A stretch of DNA of 64,000 bases from Antedon mediterranea (Eukaryota > Echinodermata > Crinoidea > Comatulida > Antedonidae). A model generated the notes under the pieces. That model saw nothing but the letters and a program-made list of their open reading frames with translations. It was not told the origin of the DNA and did no database searches. This document shows positions 1 through 9,131 of this stretch, piece by piece. The stretch covers positions 11,449,001 through 11,513,000 of the forward strand of contig NC_092680.1 of NCBI RefSeq assembly GCF_964355755.1. Reading direction: 5' to 3'. Both the position numbers and the translations under genes were made by a program. How positions within the stretch are numbered: the stretch's first letter is position 1; each line of letters begins with the position of its first letter.

Positions 1-19
1 GCTGTTTTTATGTTAAGTT

Positions 20-29
20 TTTTCGAAAA
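20..29. other. TTTTCGAAAA palindrome
   Basis: This is a perfect 10-bp palindrome at the end of GTTAAC- and GTTAAA-type monomers, lying about 35 bp before the centre of the A-monomer dyad. It recurs hundreds of times. Variants include TTTTCAAAAA and TTTTTGAAAA, which break the palindrome and also mark sub-lineages (for example near 1554, 4048 and 11531 for intact and broken versions). Confidence 0.75.
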
Positions 30-38
30 TCACAAAAT

Positions 39-125
39 GGTCTAAAACGTCTTCAAATGCGATTTGAAGCTATTCTGTACACTTTGATGTTTTGTGTGAA
101 AAAGTTTTGTCGAAATGCTCAAAAT
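39..125. repeat. Reference A-type monomer, 87 bp
   Basis: This is the first complete monomer when phased on GGTCTAAAACG. After the core it carries the near-palindromic CTTCAAATGCGATTTGAAG, then a CTATTCTGTACAC segment, a GTGTGAAAAAG segment and a TCGAAATGCTCAAAAT end. A-type monomers occur with four main tails after GATTTGAAG or GATTTGAGG: CTATTCTGTACAC, CTCTTCTGTACAC, CTTTTCTAAGCAC and ATATTCTGAGCAC. These tails are the markers used here to follow the higher-order arrangement. Confidence 0.93.
51..69. other. Perfect dyad in the A monomer (8-bp arms)
   Basis: CTTCAAAT, then GCG, then ATTTGAAG: the arms are exact reverse complements around a 3-base centre. Most A monomers have CTCCAAAT in the left arm, which leaves one mismatch; others have CTCAAAAT. 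The right arm and the GCG centre are strongly conserved. The dyad could form a short hairpin or be a protein-binding site. No binding factor is known to me from the sequence. Confidence 0.8.
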
Positions 126-212
126 GGTCTAAAACGTTTTTAAATACGATATTAAGCTATTTTGTGATCTTTGATGTTTTTGTGTGAAAAGTTTTATCAA
201 AATGCTCAAAAT
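126..212. repeat. Reference B-type monomer, 87 bp
   Basis: This monomer is phased on the same core but has TTTTTAAATACGATATTAAGC in place of the A-type dyad, followed by TATTTTGTGATC. Across the window the B class has sub-variants: AAATACGATATT, AAAACGATATT (one base shorter), ATATACCATATT and AAATTCGATATT. The next bases are GTGCTC, GTGATC or GTGCAC. B monomers often follow an A monomer, which makes A-B dimers of about 174 bp. Confidence 0.92.
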
Positions 213-299
213 GGTCTGAAACGGTTTCTAATGCGATTTGAAGCTATTCTGTAATCTTTGAAGTTTTGTGTGAAAAAGTTTTCTCGAAATGCTCAAAAT
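213..299. repeat. Hybrid C/A monomer, 87 bp
   Basis: The first part after the core, GGTTTCTAATG, matches the C class. The following CGATTTGAAGCTATTCTGTA matches the A class. The core itself has one change, GGTCTGAAAC. The same hybrid recurs in the copies of this block near 986, 32197, 34953, 35726, 48018, 49896 and 61709. It is either the full-length ancestor of the 78-bp C monomer or a recombinant between classes. The sequence alone does not decide which. Confidence 0.85.
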
Positions 300-386
300 G
301 GTCTAAAACGTTTTTATATACCATATTAAGCTATTTTGTGCACTTTGATGTTTTTGTGTGAAAAGTTTTATCGAAATGCTCAAAAT

Positions 387-464
387 GGTCTAAAACGGTT
401 TCTATTGTGATTTTAAGCACTTTGATGATTTTGTGTAACCAAGTTTCATCGAAATGTACAAAAT
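387..464. repeat. Reference C-type monomer, shortened to 78 bp
   Basis: The distance from this core to the next is 78 bp instead of 87. The monomer begins GGTCTAAAACGGTTTCTATT and goes straight from TTTTAAGC to ACTTTGATG. This omits about ten bases (the TATTCTGTAC segment of the A class), with one base gained elsewhere. C monomers recur across the whole window, with ATTGTGATTT, ATTGGGATTT and AATGTGATTT sub-variants. They are the main reason that higher-order periods are not exact multiples of 87. Confidence 0.9.
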
Positions 465-552
465 GGTCTAAAACGTCTCCAAATGCGATTTGAAGCTATT
501 CTAAGTACTTTTGTGTTTTTATGTTAACAAGTTTTTTCGAAAATCACAAAAT
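465..552. repeat. GTTAACAAG-type A monomer, 88 bp
   Basis: This is an A-class first half followed by CTATTCTAAGTAC, TTTTATGTTAACAAG and TTTTTTCGAAAATCACAAAAT. The step to the next core is 88 bp. This second-half type contains a GTTAAC palindrome and the 10-bp palindrome TTTTCGAAAA. It is one of the most abundant versions in the window. Derived forms have GTTAAAAAG, GTTAAG (three bases shorter) or CTTAACAAG. Confidence 0.9.
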
Positions 553-773
553 GGTCTAAAACGTCTCAAAATGCGATTTGAAGCTATTCTGTACACTTTG
601 ATGTTTTGTGTGAAAAAGTTTTGTCGAAATGCTCAAAATGGTCTAAAACGTTTTTAAAACGATATTAAGCTATTTTGTGCTCTTTGATGTTTTTGTGTAA
701 CCAAGTTTCATCGAAATCAACAAAATGGTCTAATACGTCTCCAAATGCGATTTGAAGCTTTTCCAAGCTTTTT

Positions 774-1545
774 GCTGTTTTTATGTTAAGTTTTTTCGAA
801 AATCACAAAATGGTCTAAAACGTCTTCAAATGCGATTTGAAGCTATTCTGTACACTTTGATGTTTTGTGTGAAAAAGTTTTGTCGAAATGCTCAAAATGG
901 TCTAAAACGTTTTTAAATACGATATTAAGCTATTTTGTGATCTTTGATGTTTTTGTGTGAAAAGTTTTATCAAAATGCTCAAAATGGTCTGAAACGGTTT
1001 CTAATGCGATTTGAAGCTATTCTGTACACTTTGAAGTTTTGTGTGAAAAAGTTTTCTCGAAATGCTCAAAATGGTCTAAAACGTTTTTATATACCATATT
1101 AAGCTATTTTGTGCACTTTGATGTTTTTTTTGAAAAGTTTTATCGAAATGCTCAAAATGGTCTAAAACGGTTTCTATTGGGATTTTAAGCACTTTGATGA
1201 TTTTGTGTAACCAAGTTTCATCGAAAATCACAAAATGGTCTAAAACGTCTCCAAATGCGATTTGAAGCTTTTCTAAGCACTTTTGTGTTTTTATGTTAAC
1301 AAGTTTTTTCGAAAATCACAAAATGGTCTAAAACGTCTTCAAATGCGATTTGAAGCTATTCTGTACACTTTTATGTTTTGTGTGAAAAAGTTTTGTCGAA
1401 ATTCTCAAAATGGTCTAAAACGTTTTTAAATACGATATTAAGCTGTTTTGTGCACTTTGATGATTTGTGTGAAAAGTTTTAACGAAATGCTCAAAATGGT
1501 CTAAAACGGTTTCTAATGTGATTTTAAGCACTTTGATGTTTTTGT
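774..1545. repeat. Diverged second copy of the 773-bp unit
   Basis: It follows copy 1 in the same phase but differs by several bases: TGTACACTTTG for TGTAATCTTTG near 1023, a one-base shorter T run near 1125, ATTGGGATTT for ATTGTGATTT near 1176, and GAAAATCAC for GAAATGTAC near 1224. From about 1260 the match weakens. The duplication is therefore older than the 12,976-bp one, or the copies came from different source units. Confidence 0.8.
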
Positions 1546-2235
1546 GTAACCAAGTTTTTTCGAAAATCACAAAATAGTTTAAAACGTCTCCAAATGCGAT
1601 TTGAAGCTTTTCTAAGCACTTTGGTGTTTTTATGTTAACAAGTTTTTTCGAAAATCACAAAATGGTCTAAAACGTCTCCAAATGCGATTTGAGGATATTC
1701 TGAGCACTTTGGTGTTTTTTTGTTAAAAAGTTTTTTCGAAAATCACAAAATGGTCTAAAACGTCTCCAAATGCGATTTGAAGCTATTCTGTACACTTTGA
1801 TGTTTTGTGTGAAAAAGTTTTGTCGAAATTCTCAAAATGTTCTAAAACGTTTTTAAATACGATATTAAGCTATTTTGTGATCTTTGATGTTTTTGTGTGA
1901 AAAGTTTTATCGAAATGCTCAAAATGGTCTAAAACGTTTTTAAAACGATATTAAGCTATTTTGTGCTCTTTGATGTTTTTGTGTAACCAAGTTTCATCGA
2001 AAATCACAAAATGGTCTAAAACGTCGCCAAATGCGATTTGAAGCTTTTCTAAGCACTTTGGTGTTTTTATGTTAACAAGTTTTTTCGAAAATCACGAAAT
2101 GGTCTAAAATATCTCCAAATGCGATTTGAAGATATTCTGAGCACTTTGGTGTTTTTATGTTCAAAAGTTTTTTCGAAAATCACAAAATAGTCTAAAACGT
2201 CTCCAAATGCGATTTGAAGCTATTCTGTACACTTT
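1546..2235. repeat. Satellite monomers linking the 773-bp units to the 12,976-bp block
   Basis: About eight A, B and GTTAAC-type monomers in ordinary order. A private base, AAAATGTTC in place of AAAATGGTC near 1836, is shared with the copy near 36576. GTTCAAAAG near 2160 is shared with 36900. Both support the 34,740-bp offset between 1-2720 and 34741-37460. I see no other feature here. Confidence 0.85.
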
Positions 2236-2660
2236 GAAGTTTTGTGTGAAAAAGTTTTGTCGAAATGCTCAAAATGGTCTAAAACGTTTTTAAAACGATA
2301 TTAAGCTATTTTGTGCACTTTAATGATTTGTGTGAAAAGTTTTACGAAATGCTCAAAATGGTCTAAAACGGTTTCTAATGTGATTTTAAGCACTTTGATG
2401 TTTTTGTGTAACCAAGTTTTTTCGAAAATCACAAAATGGTCTAAAACGTCTCCAAATGCGATTTCAAGCTTTTCTAAGCACTTTGGTGTTTTTATGTTAA
2501 CAAGTTTTTTCGAAAATCACAAAATGGTCTAAAACGTCTCCAAATGCGATTTGAAGCTTTTCTAAGCACTTTGGTGTTTTTATGTTAACAAGTTTTTTCG
2601 AAAATCTTGAAATGGTCTAAAATGTCTCCAAATGCGATTTGAAGCTATTCTGTACACTTT
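2236..2660. repeat. 425-bp five-monomer unit, copy 1
   Basis: The next copy begins at 2661. The two match base for base from GTTTTGTGTG through the CACTTTAATGATTTG monomer to the GCGATTTCAAG monomer, apart from single-base differences (GAAG for GATG at the start). The CACTTTAATG and GATTTCAAG forms are rare elsewhere in the window, so they mark this unit. Only this unit type produces the identical 73-codon open frame at 2311-2532, which is not a gene. Confidence 0.85.
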
Positions 2661-3085
2661 GATGTTTTGTGTGAAAAAGTTTTGTCGAAATGCTCAAAAT
2701 GGTCTAAAACGTTTTTAAAACGATATTAAGCTATTTTGTGCACTTTAATGATTTGTGTGAAAAGTTTTACGAAATGCTCAAAATGGTCTAAAACGGTTTC
2801 TAATGTGATTTTAAGCACTTTGATGTTTTTGTGTAACCAAGTTTTTTCGAAAATCACAAAATGGTCTAAAACGTCTCCAAATGCGATTTCAAGCTTTTCT
2901 AAGCACTTTGGTGTTTTTATGTTAACAAGTTTTTTCGAAAATCACAAAATGGTCTAAAACGTCTCCAAATGCGATTTGAGGATATTCTGAGCACTTTGGT
3001 GTTTTTATGTTAAAAAGTTTTTTCGAAAATCACAAATTGGTCTAAAACGTCTCCAAATGCGATTTGAAGCTATTCTGTACACTTT
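2661..3085. repeat. 425-bp five-monomer unit, copy 2
   Basis: Matches 2236-2557 at an offset of 425 until about 2982, where this copy turns to GATTTGAGGATATTC while copy 1 has GATTTGAAGCTTTTC. In the related block at 34741-37460 only one such unit is present (marker at 37051), because the sequence there jumps ahead by 1,200 bp. Confidence 0.82.
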
Positions 3086-6000
3086 GATGTTTTGTGTGAA
3101 AAAGTTTTGTCAAAATGCTCAAAATGGTCTAAAACGTTTTTAAAACGATATTAAGCTATTTTGTGCTCTTTGATGTTTTTGTGTAACCAAGTTTCATCGA
3201 AATCAACAAAATGGTCTAATACGTCTCCAAATGCGATTTGAAGTTTTTCCAAGCACTTTGCTGTTTTTATGTTAACAAGTTTTTTCGAAAATCACAAAAT
3301 GGTCTAAAACGTCTTCAAATGCGATTTGAAGCTATTCTGTACACTTTGATGTTTTGTGTGAAAAAGTTTTGTCGAAATGCTCAAAATGGTCTAAAACGTT
3401 TTTAAATACGATATAAAGCTATTTTGTGATCTTTGATGTTTTTGTGTGAAAAGTTTTATCGAAATGCTCAAAATGGTCTAAAACGGTTTCTAATGCGATT
3501 TGAAGCTATTCTGTACCCTTTGAAGTTTTTTGTGAAAAAGTTTTCTCGAAATGCTCAAAATGGTCTAAAAAGTTTTTATATACCATATTAAGCTATTTTG
3601 TGCACTTTGATGTTTTTTGTGAAAAGTTTTATCGAAATGCTCAAAATGGTCTAAAACGGTTTCTATTGGGATTTTAAGCACTTTGATGATTTTGTGTAAC
3701 CAAGTTTCATCGAAATGTACAAAATGGTCTAAAACGTCTCCAAATGCGATTTGAAGCTATTCTAAGTACTTTTGTGTTTTTATGTTAACAAGTTTTTTCG
3801 AAAATCACAAAATGGTCTAAAACGTCTTCAAATGCGATTTGAAGCTATTCTGTACACTTTTATGTTTTGTGTGAAAAAGTTTTGTCGAAATTCTCAAAAT
3901 GGTCTAAAACGTTTTTAAATACGATATTAAGCTGTTTTGTGCACTTTGATGATTTGTGTGAAAAGTTTTAACGAAATGCTCAAAATGGTCAAAAACGGTT
4001 TCTAATGTGATTTTAAGCACTTTGATGTTTTTGTGTAACCAAGTTTTTTCAAAAATCACAAAATGGTCTAAAACGTCTCCAAATGCGATTTGAAGCTTTT
4101 CTAAGCACTTTGGTGTTTTTATGTTAACAAGTTTTTTCGAAAATCACAAAATGGTCTAAAACGTCTCCAAATGCGATTTGAAGATATTCTGAGCACTTTG
4201 GTGTTTTTATGTTAAAAAGTTTTTTCGAAAATCACAAAATAGTCTAAAACGTCTCCAAATGCGATTTGAAGCTATTCTGTACACTTTGATGTTTTGTGTG
4301 AAAAAGTTTTGTCGAAATGCTCAAAATGGTCTAAAACGTTTTTAAAACGATATTAAGCTATTTTGTGCTCTTTGATGTTTTTGTGTAACCAAGTTTCATC
4401 GAAAATCACAAAATGGTCTAAAACGTCTCAAAATGCGATTTGAAGCTTTTCTAAGCACTTTGGTGTTTTTATGTTAACAAGTTTTTTCGAAAATCACGAA
4501 ATGGTTTAAAATATCTCCAAATGCGATTTGAAGATATTCTGAGCACTTTGGTGTTTTTATGTTAAAAAGTTTTTTCGAAAATCACAAAATGGTCTAAAAC
4601 GTCTCCAAATGCGATTTGAAGCTCTTCTGTACACTTTGATGTTTTGTGTGAAAAAGTTTTGTCGAAATGCTCAAAATGGTCTAAAACGTTTTCAAATACG
4701 ATATTAAGCTGTTTTGTGCACTTTGATGATTTGTGTGAAAAGTTTTAACGAAATCCTCAAAATGGTCTAAAACGGTTTCTAATGTGATTTTAAGCACTTT
4801 GATGTTTTTGTGTAACCAAGTTTTATCGAAAATCACAAAATAGTCTAAAACGTCTCCAAATGCGATTTGAAGCTTTTCTAAGCACTTTGGTGTTTTTATG
4901 TTAACAAGTTTTTTCGAAAATCACAAAATGGTCTAAAACGTCTCCAAATGCGATTTGAGGATATTCTGAGCACTTTGGTGTTTTTTTGTTAAAAAGTTTT
5001 TTCGAAAATCACAAAATGGTCTAAAACGTCTCCAAATGCGATTTGAAGCTATTCTGTACACTTTGATGTTTTGTGTGAAAAAGTTTTGTCGAAATGCTCA
5101 AAATGGTCTAAAACATTTTTAAATACGATATTAAGCTATTTTGTGATCTTTGATGTTTTTGTGTGAAAAGTTTTATCGAAATGCTCAAAATGGTCTAAAA
5201 CGGTTTCTATTGTGATTTTAAGCACTTTGATGATTTTGTGTAACCAAGTTTCATCGAAATGTACAAAATGGTCTAAAACGTCTCCAAATGCGATTTGAAG
5301 CTATTCTAAGTACTTTTGTGTTTTTATGTTAACAAGTTTTTTCGAAAATCACAAAATGGTCTAAAACGTCTTCAAATGCGATTTGAAGCTATTCTGTACA
5401 CTTTGATGTTTTGTGTGAAAAAGTTTTGTCAAAATGCTCAAAATGGTCTAAAACGTTTTTAAAACGATATTAAGCTATTTTGTGCTCTTTGATGTTTTTG
5501 TGTAACCAAGTTTCATCGAAAATCACAAAATGGTCTAAAACGTCTCCAAATGCGATTTGAAGCTTTTCTAAGCACTTTGGTGTTTTTATGTTAACAAGTT
5601 TTTTCGAAAATCACAAAATGGTCTAAAACGTCTCCAAATGCGATTTGAAGCTCTTCTGTACACTTTGATGTTTTGTTTGAAAAAGTTTTGTCGAAATTCT
5701 CAAAATGGTCTAAAACGTTTTTAAATTCGATATTAAGCTGTTTTGTGCACTTTGATGATTTGTGTGAAAAGTTTTAACGAAATGCTCAAAATGGTCAAAA
5801 ACGGTTTCTAATGTGATTTTAAGCACTTTGATGTTTTTGTGTAACCAAGTTTTTTCGAAAATCACAAAATGGTCTAAAACGTCTCCAAATGCGATTTGAG
5901 GATATTCTGAGCACTTTGGTGTTTTTATGTTAAAAAGTTTTTTCGAAAATCACAAAATGGTCTAAAACGTCTCAAAATGCGATTTGAAGCTAATCTGTAC

Positions 6001-9000
6001 ACTTTGATGTTTTGTGTGAAAAAGTTTTGTCGAAATGCTCAAAATGGTCTAAAACGTTTTTAAAACGATATTAAGCTATTTTGTGCTCTTTGATGTTTTT
6101 GTGTAACCAAGTTTCATCGAAATCAACAAAATGGTCTAATACGTCTCCAAATGCGATTTGAAGCTTTTCCAAGCACTTTGCTGTTTTTATGTTAACAAGT
6201 TTTTTCGAAAATCACAAAATGGTCTAAAACGTCTTCAAATGCGATTTGAAGCTATTCTGTAGACTTTGATGTTTTGTGTGAAAAAGTTTTGTCGAAATGC
6301 TCAAAATGGTCTAAAACGTTTTTAAATACGATATTAAGCTATTTTGTGATCTTTGATGTTTTTGTGTGAAAAGTTTTATCAAAATGCTCAAAGTGGTCTG
6401 AAACGGTTTCTAATGCGATTTGAAGCTATTCTGTACACTTTGAAGTTTTGTGTGAAAAAGTTTTCTCGAAATGCTCAAAATGGTCTAAAACGTTTTTATA
6501 TACCATATTAAGCTATTTTGTGCACTTTGATGTTTTTTGTGAAAAGTTTTATCGAAATGCTCAAAATGGTCTAAAACGGTTTCTATTGGGATTTTAAGCA
6601 CTTTGATGATTTTGTGTAACCAAGTTTCATCGAAATGTACAAAATGGTCTAAAACGTCTCCAAATGCGATTTGAAGCTATTCTAAGTACTTTTGTGTTTT
6701 TATGTTAACAAGTTTTTTCGAAAATCACAAAATGGTCTAAAACGTCTTTCAAATGCGATTTGAAGCTATTCTGTACACTTTTATGTTTTGTGTGAAAAAG
6801 TTTTGTCGAAATTCTCAAAATGGTCTAAAACGTTTTTAAATACGATATTAAGCTGTTTTGTGCACTTTGATGATTTGTGTGAAAAGTTTTAACGAAATGC
6901 TCAAAATGGTCAAAAACGGTTTCTAATGTGATTTTAAGCACTTTGATGTTTTTGTGTAACCAAGTTTTTTCAAAAATCACAAAATGGTCTAAAACGTCTC
7001 CAAATGCGATTTGAAGCTTTTCTAAGCACTTTGGTGTTTTTATGTTAACAAGTTTTTTCGAAAATTACAAAATGGTCTAAAACGTCTCCAAATGCGATTT
7101 GAAGATATTCTGAGCACTTTGGTGTTTTTATGTTAAAAAGTTTTTTCGAAAATCACAAAATAGTCTAAAACGTCTCCAAATGCGATTTGAAGCTATTCTG
7201 TACACTTTGATGTTTTGTGTGAAAAAGTTTTGTCGAAATGCTCAAAATGGTCTAAAACGTTTTTAAAACGATATTAAGCTATTTTGTGCTCTTTGATGTT
7301 TTTTTGTAACCAAGTTTCATCGAAAATCACAAAATGGTCTAAAACGTCTCAAAATGCGATTTGAAGCTTTTCTAAGCACTTTGGTGTTTTTATGTTAACA
7401 AGTTTTTTCGAAAATCACGAAATGGTCTAAAATGTCTCCAAATGCGATTTGAAGATATTCTGAGCACTTTGGTGTTTTTATGTAAAAAAGTTTTTTCGAA
7501 AATCACAAAATGGTCTAAAACGTCTCCAAATGCGATTTGAAGCTCTTCTGTACACTTTGATGTTTTGTGTGAAAAAGTTTTGTCGAAATGCTCAAAATGG
7601 TCTAAAACGTTTTCAAATACGATATTAAGCTGTTTTGTGCACTTTGATGATTTGTGTGAAAAGTTTTAACGAAATGCTCAAAATGGTCTAAAACGGTTTC
7701 TAATGTGATTTTAAGCACTTTGGTGTTTTTATGTTAACAAGTTTTTTCGAAAATCACAAAATGGTCTAAAACGTCTCCAAATGCGATTTGAGGATATTCT
7801 GAGCTCTTTGGTGTTTTTTTGTTAAAAAGTTTTTTCGAAAATCACAAAATGGTCTAAAACGTCTCCAAATGCGATTTGAAGCTATTCTGTACACTTTGAT
7901 GTTTTGTGTGAAAAAGTTTTGTCGAAATGCTCAAAATGGTCTAAAACATTTTTAAATACGATATTAAGCTATTTTGTGATCTTTGATGTTTTTGTGTGAA
8001 AAGTTTTATCGAAATGCTCAAAATGGTCTAAAACGGTTTCTATTGTGATTTTAAGCACTTTGATGATTTTGTGTAACCAAGTTTCATCGAAATGTACAAA
8101 ATGGTCTAAAACGTCTTTAAATGCGATTTGAAGCTATTCTAAGTACTTTTGTGTTTTTATGTTAACAAGTTTTTTCGAAAATCACAAAATGGTCTAAAAC
8201 GTCTTCAAATGCGATTTGAAGCTATTCTGTACACTTTGATGTTTTGTGTGAAAAAGTTTTGTCAAAATGCTCAAAATGGTCTAAAACGTTTTTAAAACGA
8301 TATTAAGCTATTTTGTGCTCTTTGATGTTTTTGTGTAACCAAGTTTCATCGAAAATCACAACATTGTCTAAAACGTCTCCAAATGCGATTTGAAGCTTTT
8401 CTAAGCACTTTGGTGTTTTTATGTTAACAAGTTTTTTCGAAAATCACAAAATGGTCTAAAACGTCTCCAAATGCGATTTGAAGCTCTTCAGTACACTTTG
8501 ATGTTTTGTTTGAAAAAGTTTTGTCGAAATTCTCAAAATGGTCTAAAACGTTTTTAAATTCGATATTAAGCTGTTTTGTGCACTTTGATGATTTGTGTGA
8601 AAAGTTTTAACGAAATGCTCAAAATGGTCTAAAACGGTTTCTAATGTGATTTTAAGCACTTTGATGTTTTTGTGTAACCAAGTTTTTTCGAAAATCACAA
8701 AATAGTCTAAAACGTCTCCAAATGCGATTTGAAGCTTTTCTAAGCACTTTGGTGTTTTTATGTTAACAAGTTTTTTCGAAAATCACAAAATGGTCTAAAA
8801 CGTCTCCAAATGCGATTTGAGGATATTCTGAGCACTTTGGTGTTTTTATGTTAATAAGTTTTTTCGAAAATCACAAAATGGTCTAAAACGTCTTCAAATG
8901 CGATTTGAAGCTATTCTGTAGACTTTGATGTTTTGTGTGAAAAAGTTTTGTCGAAATGCTCAAAATGGTCTAAAACGTTTTTAAATACGATATTAAGCTA

Positions 9001-9131
9001 TTTTGTGATCTTTGATGTTTTTGTGTGAAAAGTTTTATCGAAATGCTCAAAATGGTCTAAAACGGTTTCTATTGTGATTTTAAGCACTTTGATGATTTTG
9101 TGTAACCAAGTTTCATCGAAATGTACAAAAT

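Larger units (their letters stand above)
1..773. repeat. 773-bp unit of nine monomers, copy 1
   Basis: The unit starts at GCTGTTTTTATGTTAAG and the same start recurs at 774. The core steps inside are 87, 87, 87, 87, 78, 88, 87, 87 and 85 bp. The short last step comes from a 3-base deletion (GTTAAG for GTTAACAAG). This start motif marks the same region at 31985, 34741, 35514, 47805, 49683 and 61497. The pair of adjacent copies found here is also present at 34741/35514, whereas 31985, 47805 and 61497 have a single copy. Confidence 0.9.

Noticed and set aside
2311-2532. Open reading frame of 73 codons, repeated identically at 2736, 15287, 15712 and 37051
   Set aside because: It is satellite read in one frame. 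It exists only where the CACTTTAATG monomer variant supplies an ATG, it translates the monomer twice over, and its copies follow the duplications exactly. No domain, promoter or coding bias is seen.
1-2720. Inverted copy or palindrome at large scale
   Set aside because: All large matches found (offsets 773, 4,309, 12,976, 13,064, 28,388, 29,512, 34,740) are direct. The core never appears as its reverse complement CGTTTTAGACCAT.
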